Of a stretch of DNA of 64,000 nucleotides, positions 54,229-63,245 are shown in pieces (position 1 is the first letter of the stretch; each line of letters opens with the position of its first letter). Location: positions 229,823-293,822 of the forward strand of contig NZ_BJUB01000005.1 of assembly GCF_007989805.1 (NCBI RefSeq), given 5' to 3'. A program made the position numbers and the translations under genes. Below the pieces are notes generated by a model. The model worked only from the letters and a program-made list of their open reading frames with translations. It ran no database searches and had not been told where the DNA came from. The stretch comes from Cellulomonas xylanilytica. Lineage in GTDB: Bacteria; Actinomycetota; Actinomycetes; Actinomycetales; Cellulomonadaceae.

Positions 54229-54612
54229 TCAGGCCTCGATGTCGTCCGCGACGGCTCGCAGGAGGGCGGCGTACTGCACCCCACGAGCCTTCTCGGGGTA
54301 GCGGCCACGACGCAGGTCGTTGCCGACGCGGTCGAGGACCTTGATGAGGTCCTCGATGATGACCGCCATGTCGTCGGCGGGCTTGCGCGCCGCCTTGGCG
54401 ACAGAGGGGACGGGGTCCAGCAGCTTGACCGAGAGCGCCTGGGGACCGCGGCGGCCGTCGGCCACGCCGTAGTCCACCTTGGCGCCGGGCTTCGGTGCGT
54501 TGACGCCCTCGGGCAGCGCCGACGCGTGCAGGAAGACCTCGCCGCCGTCGTCGCCGGCGATGAACCCGAAGCCGCGCTCGGTGTCGAACCACTTGACCTT
54601 GCCGGTAGGCAC
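54229..54612 (-). CDS. Cold-shock-domain protein with C-terminal extension
   Basis: 127 residues from GTG 54612 (GGGG 6 nt upstream). The cold-shock domain occupies 1-66: TGKVKWFDTERGFGFIAGDDGGEVFLHASAL with RNP1 (GFGFI) and RNP2 (VFLHA) aromatic motifs that bind single-stranded RNA. A ~60-residue helical extension (VAKAARKPADDMAVIIEDLIKVLDRVGNDLRRGRYPEKARGVQYAALLRAVADD) is typical for the actinobacterial long form. First gene of the operon that also holds DUF3027 and the HSP90-like ATPase. Confidence 0.93.
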   Translation of the reverse strand: MPTGKVKWFDTERGFGFIAGDDGGEVFLHASALPEGVNAPKPGAKVDYGVADGRRGPQALSVKLLDPVPSVAKAARKPADDMAVIIEDLIKVLDRVGNDLRRGRYPEKARGVQYAALLRAVADDIEA

Positions 54613-54737
54613 GGTGAACCCCGTTCATGAGAAGAAGACGTACTGGCCACCAGGTTACCGGCCGTGGCCCAGGAAAATCCCCGCGGGGTCCGTGCCACGT
54701 CGGGAAGGCTCGTCGACCGTCCGGCGTTGTCCCGTCC

Positions 54738-55079
54738 ATGACCACCGACGCGCGCTCACGGCTCGAGGACCTGCGCGTGCAGACGCTCGAGCGGCTCGCG
54801 GCGCTGCGGGGCGAGCACGACGCGGTGGTCGACGCGTCCCGGGACAGCAACGCCGACGACGAGCACGACCCCGAGGGCGCGACGATCGCGTTCGAGCGGG
54901 CTCAGGTCGACGCGCTCGTCCGGGACGCGGTCGGGCGCCTGGAGTCGGTCGACGACGCGCTGGGCCGGCTGGACGACGGCACCTACGGGACCTGCGCCCG
55001 GTGCGGCGAGCCGATCGCCTCCGGTCGGCTGGAGGCGCGACCGACAGCCACGACGTGCGTGGGGTGTGCCGGACGCTGA
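54738..55079 (+). CDS. DksA/TraR-type C4 zinc-finger protein
   Basis: 113 residues from ATG 54738. Helical, coiled-coil-like N-terminus (RSRLEDLRVQTLERLAALRGEHDAVVDAS...) with an acidic loop (DSNADDEHDPEGA), and the C4 zinc finger C86-x2-C89...C107-x2-C110 (GTCARCGEPI...TTCVGCAG). Members can bind the RNA-polymerase secondary channel; the D-x-x-D-A tip typical of DksA is not clearly present. Stop is 5 nt before the convergent DUF5709 stop. Confidence 0.9.
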   Translation: MTTDARSRLEDLRVQTLERLAALRGEHDAVVDASRDSNADDEHDPEGATIAFERAQVDALVRDAVGRLESVDDALGRLDDGTYGTCARCGEPIASGRLEARPTATTCVGCAGR

Positions 55080-55083
55080 CCGG

Positions 55084-55695
55084 TCAGGACTCGTCGTCCG
55101 CCAGGTACGGCGCGTCGGTGCCGACCGGGTCGTCGGTCAGGCCGAGGTCGCCGACCACGTCGCGGTCGGTCGTGCCGTCCGCGTCCGCGTCGAGGTCGTC
55201 CACCAGGACGTCCTGGTCGTCGCGCGGGTCCTCGTCCTCGAGCGTCTCGTCCCCGTCGTCGGCGAGCTCGAGCTGGTCGAGGACCACGTCCTCCTCGTCG
55301 ACCACGTGGATCGCGCCCTCCTCGGCGCTGACCGTGCCGGCCGTGGAACCGGTCTCGATCGCGAACGCGTCGGTGCCGTCGGCCGCCACCGCGTCGTCGT
55401 CCTCGACCAGCTGGCCGGCCCCGTCGGGGGCGACGTTCGGGTCGGCCGGCGCGACGTCCTCCCAGACCTCGGGCTCCTCCTCCTCGAGGCGCTGCGTGAG
55501 CGTCTCGCCGTGCGCCTGCTCCCAGGCCGTCTCGCCGAAGTGGTTCGGCCGCGGGTGGTCCGGCGGGGAGTAGCCCTCCTCGAGCATCGTGTCGTCCGTG
55601 GGCTCCGCCAGCGTGTCCTCGCCGGGGAGCTGGTTGGTGTCGCCCTCGGAGCCGAGGGCCGGGTCGGTCCTGGTGGCCGGTGTCTCGTCGGTCAT
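55084..55695 (-). CDS. DUF5709 family acidic protein
   Basis: 203 residues, strongly acidic. Core motifs TMLEEGYSPPDHPRPNHFGETAWEQAHGETLTQRLEEEEPEV and, near the end, VGDLGLTDDPVGT, match DUF5709, an actinobacterial family without known function. Middle part is low-complexity Asp/Glu. No signal peptide or membrane segment, so presumably cytoplasmic. Confidence 0.85.
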   Translation of the reverse strand: MTDETPATRTDPALGSEGDTNQLPGEDTLAEPTDDTMLEEGYSPPDHPRPNHFGETAWEQAHGETLTQRLEEEEPEVWEDVAPADPNVAPDGAGQLVEDDDAVAADGTDAFAIETGSTAGTVSAEEGAIHVVDEEDVVLDQLELADDGDETLEDEDPRDDQDVLVDDLDADADGTTDRDVVGDLGLTDDPVGTDAPYLADDES

Positions 55696-55737
55696 GGATC
55701 CACGATGACACCGCCCCGGACGCGGTGCGCGTCGGGG

Positions 55738-56958
55738 CTACGCGCTCCCGGACAGCCGGTCGAGCGCCAGCGCCGCCAGCACGGCCGGCCCCACGGCGAG
55801 CGACTCCTCCGCGAACCGGGCCTGCGCGGCGTGGTTGTAGGGGGCGGTCGCGGGGTCCAGCCCGGGAGGTGTGGCGCCCAGCCCGAGGTAGGTGCCGGGC
55901 ACCTCCTGCAGCACGTAGGAGAAGTCCTCGGCGCCGGCCAGCGGCTGCGGGGCGGTCACGTACGCCTGCTCGCCGAACATGCCGCGGACGAGGCCGGCCA
56001 GGCGGTCGACCTCGGCAGGGGTGTTCGACGTGACGGGGTACCCGCGCTGGTAGTCGACGGTCGCCGTCAGCCCGTGGGCCGCGACGATGCCCTCGACGAC
56101 GCGGGTCAACCGCTCGGGGACGACCGCGTGCGTCGCCTCGCTGAACGAGCGGACGGTCGCCTCCAGCACCGCGGTGGCGGGGATGACGTTGTTCGTCGTG
56201 CCCGCCGCGATCCTGCCGACCGTGACGACGACCGGGTCGAACACGTCGAACTGTCGGGTGACCATGGCCTGCAGGGCGAGCACGATCTCGGCGGCGACGG
56301 GGACCGGGTCCGCGGCGAGGTGCGGCATCGACCCGTGCCCGCCGCGGCCGTGGACGGTCACGACCACCGAGTCGGCGGCGGCCAGCATGGTGCCGGGCTT
56401 GGAGGCGACCAGTCCCGCGGGAAGCACCGACGACATGACGTGCAGGCCGTAGGCGGCGACGACCCGGGAACCGGCCGCGTCGAGGACGCCCTCGTCGATC
56501 ATGTGGCGCGCACCGTGGTCGCCCTCCTCGCCGGGCTGGAACATCAGCACGACGTCGCCGGCGAGCTGGTCGCGGCGGTCCGCGAGCAGCCGCGCGGCGC
56601 CGACGAGGCCGGCGACGTGCAGGTCGTGGCCGCACGCGTGCATCACCCCGTCGCGCTCGGACATGAACGGCTCGCCCGAGTCCTCCGTCACGGGGAGGGC
56701 GTCCATGTCCCCGCGTAGCAGGACGGCAGGACCGGGCCGACCGCCGCGCAGCACGGCGACCACGGAGCTGAGCGCTGTGCCGGTGCTCACCTCGAGGTCC
56801 AGCGGCGCGATCGCGTCCAGCACGAGCCGCTGCGTGGCGGGCAGGTGCAGGCCGATCTCCGGCGTGCGGTGCAGGGCGCGCCGCAGGTCGACGAGGGAGG
56901 GCAGCTGCGCGGCGGCGTCGGTTCGCAGGGCGGCGAGGGTCTCGGGGGCGAGGGACAC
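55738..56958 (-). CDS. M20 family metallo-amidohydrolase
   Basis: 406 residues from GTG 56958, with GGAGG 9 nt upstream. Hippurate/IAA-amino-acid hydrolase-like: LRRALHRTPEIGLHLPATQRLV, LLRGDMDALPVTEDSGEPFMSERDGVMHACGHDLHVAGLVGAARLL (metal-binding Cys/His), LMFQPGEEGDHGARHMIDEGVLD (catalytic Glu-Glu), HGRGGHGSMPHLAADPV, PLAGAEDFSYVLQEVPGTYLGLGA. Hydrolyses N-acyl amino acids; the exact substrate is open. Confidence 0.93.
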   Translation of the reverse strand: MSLAPETLAALRTDAAAQLPSLVDLRRALHRTPEIGLHLPATQRLVLDAIAPLDLEVSTGTALSSVVAVLRGGRPGPAVLLRGDMDALPVTEDSGEPFMSERDGVMHACGHDLHVAGLVGAARLLADRRDQLAGDVVLMFQPGEEGDHGARHMIDEGVLDAAGSRVVAAYGLHVMSSVLPAGLVASKPGTMLAAADSVVVTVHGRGGHGSMPHLAADPVPVAAEIVLALQAMVTRQFDVFDPVVVTVGRIAAGTTNNVIPATAVLEATVRSFSEATHAVVPERLTRVVEGIVAAHGLTATVDYQRGYPVTSNTPAEVDRLAGLVRGMFGEQAYVTAPQPLAGAEDFSYVLQEVPGTYLGLGATPPGLDPATAPYNHAAQARFAEESLAVGPAVLAALALDRLSGSA

Positions 56959-57060
56959 GCGGCTTGACCTCCGGGGTGGTGGGCACGGCTGGTGTCGAGC
57001 GTGCCAGAACCATCCGGTTACCGGTCGGTAGCCGGACCCCCGCGTGCGTCCTGCGCCGCG

Positions 57061-57073
57061 TAGGGTTGAGCGG
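57061..57073 (+). promoter_or_regulatory. Candidate leaderless -10 box for the helicase-associated gene
   Basis: TAGGGT (57061-57066), 7 nt before ATG 57074; no RBS in between. Confidence 0.4.
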
Positions 57074-59482
57074 ATGCCCACGTTCACCGGATACCTGCGC
57101 GAGCGGAGCGACGACGAGCTCGTCGCGCTGCTGCGGAGCCGACCGGACCTGGCGTCGCCGTCGCCCGCGACGCTGTCCTCGCTCGCGGTGCGCGCGACCA
57201 GCCGGTCGAGCCTGGAGCGCGCCCTGGCCGGCGTCGACGCGAGCGTGCTGCAGGTGCTCGAGGCCGTCGTGGCGCTCTCCGACCCCGGCCCGGTGACCGC
57301 GGCGGACCTTCCCGTGGCGGTCGGCGCCACCGACGACGCGGGTGTCGAGCTGGTCGAGCGGGCGCTGCGGCTCGCGGTCGTCGGCACCCTCGTCTACCCC
57401 GAGTCCGACGCCCCCGACGCCCCGCTGCAGCCGTCGCCGGGGCTCGCCGAGATCCTGGGCCCCTACCCCGCCGGGCTGGCGTCCGCCGACGCGGGCATCC
57501 GCCGCGGCACCCCTCCCGAGCCGGTGGACCTCGACGACCTGCCGGCGCTGCTGGCCACCGCACCCACCGGCGCGGGCCCCGTGCTGGACGCGCTGCTGTG
57601 GGGTCCGCCGGTCGGCCTCGCGCCGTCGAACAGCACCGCGGCCGCCGCGGCGGTCGACTGGCTGGTCCGGCGCCACCTGCTCCTGCCCGGAGACTCCCGC
57701 CACGTCGTCCTGCCCCGCGCGGTCGCCCTGGCGCTGCGCGGGGGGCGCACGCACGTGGCCCCCGCGTTCCCGCCCCCGCTGCCGGACGACGTCCCGCACC
57801 GGAGCCACGCGCTGGTCGCGGCCGAGTCGGCCGCCGCGGGCGAGCGGATCGTGCTCCTCGTCGCCCGGCTGGTGCGCCTGTGGGAGCACACCCCGCCCGG
57901 TGTCCTGCGGGGCGGCGGCCTGGGCGTGCGCGAGCTGCGGCGCGTGGCGTCCGCCCTGGAGACGGACGAGGCCGAGGCGGCGTTCGTCATCGAGCTCGCG
58001 GGTGCCGCGGCGTTCGTCGCCGACGACGGCGAGGACAACCCGTCGTTCGCGCCGACGGTCGCGGTCGACGAGTGGGCCGTGCGCGACGTGCCCGACCGCT
58101 GGGCGGCGCTGGCCCGCACGTGGCGCTCGACGCAGCGCACGCCGTGGCTCGTCGGCGGCCGGGACGACCGCGGCGGGGTGCGGGCAGCGCTCGACCCCGA
58201 GCTGCAGCGCACCTGGGCACCGCGGCTGCGGCGGGCCGTGCTCGACGTGCTGGCGGACAGCCCGCCCGGAACCGCGCTGGACGCCGCGCACGTGGTCGCC
58301 GTGCTCCGCTGGAAGAGCCCGCGCTCCGTGCCGCCGCCCGCCGCCGTCCACGCGATGCTCGTCGAGGCGGGCCGGCTGGGCATCCTCGGCGCGGGCGCCC
58401 TGTCCGACGCGGGCCGCGCCCTACTCCTCGAGACCGCTCCCCTGGTCGGCGCCGTGGCTGCGGACCCGGCCGACGCGCTGGCCGCCGCCCTGCCGCCGGC
58501 GGTCGACGAGATCCTGCTCCAGGGCGACCTGACGGGTGTCGTCCCCGGGCGTCCCAGCCCCGAGCTCGAGGACCTCCTCGACCGGACGGCCCTCGTCGAG
58601 TCCCGTGGCGGCGCCCTCACGGTCCGCTTCACCCCGGAGTCCGTCCGCCGCGCCCTCGACGTGGGCTCCACCGCCGACGGCCTGCTCGCGGAGCTGGCCG
58701 CCCACAGCCGCGCGGGCGTCCCGCAGCCGCTGGAGTACCTGGTGCGCGACGCCGCACGCCGCCACGGTCGGCTGCGGGTCGGGTCGGCCGCGGCGTACGT
58801 CCGCGCCGACGACCCCTCTCTGCTGGCGGGGCTGGCCGAGGACCCGCGGCTCGTGTCGCTCGGCCTGATCCGGCTGGCGCCAACGGTCCTGGCTGCGCAG
58901 GCGCCCGCCCGGGAGCTGGTCGAGGCGCTCCGCGCGCACGGGCTCGCACCCGTCGCGGAGGGGCCGGACGGGCAGGTCGTGCACGTCGCGTCGTCGATCC
59001 GGCGCGTGGGCCGTCGCGCCACCGCGGGCGCCCGTCGCCGGGCGTCGGACGTCACCCCTGCCGGAGCCCGGGAGGCCCTGCCCGACGACCGGCTGCTAGC
59101 GCTCGTGCCGCAGCTGCGGCGGGCGGAGGCGGAGCGCACGGCCGACGAGGCCGAGCGGGTACCCGGGACGCTCCTGCCGCCGCCGGCCCGGCGCACGCCG
59201 GCACCGGCGACCCCCGCCGCACCCAGCAGGGGAACAGCCGACCCCGTCGACGCGTTGGTGCTCCTGCGCGAGGCGGCGGCCGAGAAGGCCGAGGTGTGGG
59301 TCGAGCTGGTGGGCTCCCACGGCGTCCCGCAGCGGCGCCTGCTGCGGCCCCTGCGGGTCGAGGGCGGGCGGCTGCGGGCCATCGACACCGCCCGCGAGTC
59401 CGAGCTGACCGTCGCGGTGCACCGCATCGCGAGCGTCACGCGCGCAGGTGAACGAGCAGACGAGCAACAGGAGACTTCGTGA
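57074..59482 (+). CDS. Helicase-associated domain-containing protein (XPB partner)
   Basis: 802 residues from ATG 57074. Starts MPTFTGYLRERSDDELVALLRSRPDLASPSPATLSSLAVRATSRSSLERALAGVDASVLQVLEAVVAL, a winged-helix-like N-terminal region characteristic of the actinobacterial helicase-associated (Helicase_C_3-type) proteins. A later block reads DEILLQGDLTGVVPGRPSPELEDLLDRTALVESRGGALTVRFTPESVRRALD. It has no Walker motifs of its own. The stop overlaps the XPB-helicase GTG (GTGA), so both proteins are made together and probably act in one DNA-repair complex. Confidence 0.88.
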   Translation: MPTFTGYLRERSDDELVALLRSRPDLASPSPATLSSLAVRATSRSSLERALAGVDASVLQVLEAVVALSDPGPVTAADLPVAVGATDDAGVELVERALRLAVVGTLVYPESDAPDAPLQPSPGLAEILGPYPAGLASADAGIRRGTPPEPVDLDDLPALLATAPTGAGPVLDALLWGPPVGLAPSNSTAAAAAVDWLVRRHLLLPGDSRHVVLPRAVALALRGGRTHVAPAFPPPLPDDVPHRSHALVAAESAAAGERIVLLVARLVRLWEHTPPGVLRGGGLGVRELRRVASALETDEAEAAFVIELAGAAAFVADDGEDNPSFAPTVAVDEWAVRDVPDRWAALARTWRSTQRTPWLVGGRDDRGGVRAALDPELQRTWAPRLRRAVLDVLADSPPGTALDAAHVVAVLRWKSPRSVPPPAAVHAMLVEAGRLGILGAGALSDAGRALLLETAPLVGAVAADPADALAAALPPAVDEILLQGDLTGVVPGRPSPELEDLLDRTALVESRGGALTVRFTPESVRRALDVGSTADGLLAELAAHSRAGVPQPLEYLVRDAARRHGRLRVGSAAAYVRADDPSLLAGLAEDPRLVSLGLIRLAPTVLAAQAPARELVEALRAHGLAPVAEGPDGQVVHVASSIRRVGRRATAGARRRASDVTPAGAREALPDDRLLALVPQLRRAEAERTADEAERVPGTLLPPPARRTPAPATPAAPSRGTADPVDALVLLREAAAEKAEVWVELVGSHGVPQRRLLRPLRVEGGRLRAIDTARESELTVAVHRIASVTRAGERADEQQETS

Positions 59483-61146
59483 CCAACGGCCCCCTCATCG
59501 TGCAGAGCGACAAGACGCTCCTGCTCGAGGTCGACCACGACCAGGCAGAGGCCTGCCGTCGCGCGATCGCCCCGTTCGCGGAGCTGGAGCGCGCCCCCGA
59601 GCACGTGCACACGTACCGTCTGACGCCGCTGGGCCTGTGGAACGCGCGCGCCGCGGGCCACGACGCCGAGCAGGTGGTCGACGTCCTGCTCGAGTACTCG
59701 CGCTACCCCGTGCCGCACGCCCTCCTGGTCGACGTCGCGGACACCATGTCCCGCTACGGCCGTCTGCAGCTGGTCCAGGACCCCGTGCACGGCCTGGTCC
59801 TGCACGCGCTCGACCCGGCCGTGCTCGCCGAGGTGATCCGGTCCAAGCGCACCGCCGGCCTGCTCGGCGCCCGGCTCGACGCGACCGACGTCATCGTGCA
59901 CCCCTCGGAGCGCGGGCACCTCAAGCAGGTCCTGCTCAAGCTGGGCTGGCCGGCCGAGGACCTCGCCGGGTACGTCAACGGCGAGGCGCACCAGATCGAC
60001 CTGCTCGAGGACGGCTGGGCGCTGCGTCCCTACCAGCAGCAGGCCGTCGACGGCTTCTTCCACGGCGGCTCCGGCGTCGTCGTCCTGCCCTGCGGCGCCG
60101 GCAAGACGCTGGTCGGTGCAGGGGCGATGGCGCGCTCGTCGACGACGACCCTGATCCTGGTGACCAACACCGTCAGCGCCCGGCAGTGGCGCGACGAGCT
60201 GGTCAAGCGCACGTCCCTGACCGAGGACGAGATCGGCGAGTACTCCGGTGCGCGCAAGGAGATCCGCCCGGTCACCATCGCGACGTACCAGGTGCTCACC
60301 ACCAAGCGGAAGGGCGTCTACACGCACCTCGAGCTGCTCGATGCCCGCGACTGGGGCCTCGTGGTCTACGACGAGGTGCACCTGCTCCCGGCACCGATCT
60401 TCCGCATGACCGCGGACCTGCAGGCGCGCCGGCGGCTCGGCCTGACCGCGACCCTGGTGCGCGAGGACGGCCGCGAGGACGAGGTGTTCAGCCTCATCGG
60501 GCCCAAGCGGTTCGACGCCCCCTGGAAGGACATCGAGGCCCAGGGCTACATCGCGCCGGCCGACTGCGTCGAGGTCCGCCTCACGCTGCCGGACGCCGAC
60601 CGCATGGCCTACGCGACCGCCGAGCCGGAGGAGAAGTACCGGCTCGCCGCGACCGCGCGGGGCAAGAACCGGGTGGTCGAGCAGCTCGTCGCCAAGCACG
60701 AGGGCGACCCGACCCTGGTGATCGGCCAGTACCTGGATCAGCTCCACACGCTCGCCGAGCACCTGAACGCGGACCTCATCACCGGCGAGACCACCGTGCA
60801 CGAGCGCCAGCGCCTGTTCGACGCCTTCCGGTCCGGGGAGATCACGAAGCTCGTCGTCAGCAAGGTGGCCAACTTCTCCATCGACCTGCCCGAGGCGTCG
60901 GTCGCCATCCAGGTGTCCGGGTCGTTCGGGTCCCGCCAGGAGGAGGCGCAGCGGCTCGGCCGCATCATGCGACCCAAGGGCGACGGGCGCACGGCGCACT
61001 TCTACACGGTGGTCGCGCGCGACACCGTCGACCAGGACTTCGCCGCCCACCGGCAGCGGTTCCTAGCCGAGCAGGGGTACGCGTACTCGATCGTCGACGC
61101 GGAGGACCTGGGCCTCGACCCGGCGGCGGAGGTCGGCCGGGACTGA
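59479..61146 (+). CDS. XPB-type DNA repair helicase (SF2, 3'-5')
   Basis: 555 residues from GTG 59479, overlapping the previous stop. N-terminal damage-recognition-like domain, then LRPYQQQAVDGFF (Q-like motif), Walker A LPCGAGKT (203-210), DEVH box (298-301), the RED motif in TLVREDGREDEVFSLIGPKRF and C-terminal helicase motifs (ITGETTVHERQRLFDAFRSGE; FSIDLPEASVAIQVSGSFGSRQEEAQRLGRIMRPK). Bacterial XPB is common in actinobacteria and is presumed to act in nucleotide-excision repair or transcription-coupled remodelling. Confidence 0.95.
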   Translation: MTNGPLIVQSDKTLLLEVDHDQAEACRRAIAPFAELERAPEHVHTYRLTPLGLWNARAAGHDAEQVVDVLLEYSRYPVPHALLVDVADTMSRYGRLQLVQDPVHGLVLHALDPAVLAEVIRSKRTAGLLGARLDATDVIVHPSERGHLKQVLLKLGWPAEDLAGYVNGEAHQIDLLEDGWALRPYQQQAVDGFFHGGSGVVVLPCGAGKTLVGAGAMARSSTTTLILVTNTVSARQWRDELVKRTSLTEDEIGEYSGARKEIRPVTIATYQVLTTKRKGVYTHLELLDARDWGLVVYDEVHLLPAPIFRMTADLQARRRLGLTATLVREDGREDEVFSLIGPKRFDAPWKDIEAQGYIAPADCVEVRLTLPDADRMAYATAEPEEKYRLAATARGKNRVVEQLVAKHEGDPTLVIGQYLDQLHTLAEHLNADLITGETTVHERQRLFDAFRSGEITKLVVSKVANFSIDLPEASVAIQVSGSFGSRQEEAQRLGRIMRPKGDGRTAHFYTVVARDTVDQDFAAHRQRFLAEQGYAYSIVDAEDLGLDPAAEVGRD

Positions 61147-61211
61147 GCAGCAGCCGGCGCCGCGGGCGCTGAGCCGTTGCGGCAGCCAGGAGCCCCGGCG
61201 AGGATCGACGG

Positions 61212-63179
61212 GTGCCCCTGCGACGACGTCCGTCCCTGCTCCTCCCGCTGCTCCTGAGCGCTCCGCTGCTGCTCGGGGCCGCAGCGCTGCCGGCGGTCGG
61301 GCCGCAGTCGCTCACCGGTGAGATCACCGACGAGGTCGGCGCCCTCGACGGGAGCGAGGCCGAGGTCCAGGCGGCGCTCGACCAGCTGGCGGAGGAGACC
61401 CCGTACCAGCTCTACGTCGTGTACGTGGCGGACTTCAGCGGGGCCGACCCTGTCGAGTGGGCCCAGGCGACGGCCGACGCGTCGGGGCTCGGCTCGCAGG
61501 ACCTCGTGCTCGCCGTGGCCACCGAGGCCCGCCGGTACGCGCTGGCGCCCCAGTCCGTCGAAGGGCTGTCGAGCTCCCAGGTCGAGGCCGCAAGCACCGC
61601 CGCCGAGGACCGGTTGCGCGCCGACGACTGGGCCGGTGCCGCCGTCGCGACCGCCGACACGCTGCGCGCCGAGGCCACCGGCTCCGGCTCGTCGGGTGGT
61701 GGCGGCTTCGGCACGCTGCTCGTCGTCGGCCTGGTGGTCATCGGTGCGCTGTTCGCGATCCCGTGGTTCCTGGCCCGTCGGCGGCGAGCGGGGACGGCTG
61801 CACCGTCCGCCGCACAGCAGGGCGACGAGCTCGCCGCCGTGCCCACCCCGGAGCTGGACCGACGCTCCGCGTCCGCCCTCGTCGCGATCGACGACGCGGT
61901 GAAGGCCTCGGAGGAGGAGCTCGGGTTCGCGCAGGCGCAGTTCGGTGCCGACGCGACCGGGGAGTTCGAGACGGTCCTGACCGAGGCCACGGCGCAGGTC
62001 ACCGAGGCCTTCCGGCTGCGGCAGACCCTGGACGACGAGATCCCGGACACCGAGGCGCAGGTGCGGGAGACGGCCACCCGGATCCTGCGCACGTGCGCGT
62101 CGGTCGCGGCGACGCTCGACGCCCAGAAGGCCGGCTTCGACCGGCTGCGCGACCTCGAGGCGCACGTCGGCGAGGCGCTCGACGCCCACGCACGGACCGC
62201 GGCCGGCCTCCGCGCCAGGATCGATCCTGCCCGGGTCGTCATGCGCACCCTCGAGACCACCTACCCGGCGGTGACGCTCGCGTCCGTCGCGCGCAACCCC
62301 GACCAGGCCCAGCAGCTCCTCGACGAGGTGGACTCGACCGTCGGCCGCGGCCAGGAGGCCGCTGCGCGCGGTGACCGCGCGACCGCGGTCGGGTACGCGC
62401 GCGCGGCGGAGGAGGCGCTCAGCCAGGTGACGACCCTGCTCGACGCGGTCGACAGGGCAGGACCGGAGCTCGCCGTGGCCAACACCCGGATCGACACCGC
62501 CGTCGCCTCGATCTCCGCCGACCTCACGGACGTGGACCGGCTGGCACGAGGAAACCCGGAGATCGCCGCCCCGGCGCAGGCGGCACGCGCCGCGGTCGAG
62601 GACGCCCGCGCCGCGCGCGCCGGCACGGCCGACCCCCTCGCCGCGTTGCGGGCGATCACCGACGCCGAGGCCGCGCTCGACGCCGCCCTGGCGCCCACGC
62701 GTGACGCGGTCGAGCGCGACCGCCGCGCCCAGCAGCAGCTGGACGACCTCCTCGGCCGGCTCGAGTCCACGCTGCGCGCCACGAGCGACTTCCTGAGCAC
62801 CCGGCGCGGGGCCGTCGGGCCGGAGGCACGGACGCGGCTCGCCGAGGCCCTGCGCCTGCGCAACGTCGCGCTGGACCAGCGGCCGGCCGACGCCACCGCG
62901 GCGCTCGCCACCGCGCAGCGCGCCGAGCAGCTGGCGCGGGAGGCCGCGCACCTCGCACAGCTGGACGTCGAGCAGGCGCAGGAGCTCCAGTACGGCGGTG
63001 GACGTCGCGGCGGCTCGATGGGCGGGATCAACGGCGTCGGCGGCATGGTGCTCGGCGGCATCCTGCTCGACAGCGTCCTGCGCGGAGGTGGCGGCTTCGG
63101 CGGTGGCGGTGGCTGGGGCGGTGGCGGTGGTGGTGGTGGCGGGGGGTTCGGTGACGGCGGCTTCGGCGGCGGTTTCTGA
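61212..63179 (+). CDS. TPM-domain membrane protein with long coiled coil
   Basis: 655 residues from GTG 61212 (GAGGA upstream). Signal/first helix (LLLPLLLSAPLLLGAAALPAVG), extracytoplasmic TPM domain ~35-155 (LTGEITDEVGALDGSEAEVQAALDQLAEETPYQLYVVYVADFSGADPVEWAQATADASGLGSQDLVLAVA), membrane helix ~170-190 (LLVVGLVVIGALFAIPWFLA), then ~380 mostly helical cytoplasmic residues and a Gly-rich C-terminus (GGGFGGGGGWGGGGGGGGGG). TPM proteins are linked to membrane-stress and photosystem repair. PspA follows 67 nt downstream, which suggests a membrane-maintenance unit. Confidence 0.9.
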   Translation: MPLRRRPSLLLPLLLSAPLLLGAAALPAVGPQSLTGEITDEVGALDGSEAEVQAALDQLAEETPYQLYVVYVADFSGADPVEWAQATADASGLGSQDLVLAVATEARRYALAPQSVEGLSSSQVEAASTAAEDRLRADDWAGAAVATADTLRAEATGSGSSGGGGFGTLLVVGLVVIGALFAIPWFLARRRRAGTAAPSAAQQGDELAAVPTPELDRRSASALVAIDDAVKASEEELGFAQAQFGADATGEFETVLTEATAQVTEAFRLRQTLDDEIPDTEAQVRETATRILRTCASVAATLDAQKAGFDRLRDLEAHVGEALDAHARTAAGLRARIDPARVVMRTLETTYPAVTLASVARNPDQAQQLLDEVDSTVGRGQEAAARGDRATAVGYARAAEEALSQVTTLLDAVDRAGPELAVANTRIDTAVASISADLTDVDRLARGNPEIAAPAQAARAAVEDARAARAGTADPLAALRAITDAEAALDAALAPTRDAVERDRRAQQQLDDLLGRLESTLRATSDFLSTRRGAVGPEARTRLAEALRLRNVALDQRPADATAALATAQRAEQLAREAAHLAQLDVEQAQELQYGGGRRGGSMGGINGVGGMVLGGILLDSVLRGGGGFGGGGGWGGGGGGGGGGFGDGGFGGGF

Positions 63180-63245
63180 CCCGACGCAGATGGTGCACGG
63201 CGGCCGGGACGGTCCGGCCGACACGGACGACGAGAGGCACGAGCG

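Noticed and set aside
54983..61050. Very long minus-strand frames opposite the helicase genes (54983-58351, 57463-61050)
   Set aside because: No family resemblance; the plus strand encodes XPB and its partner with intact motifs. GC-driven shadow frames.
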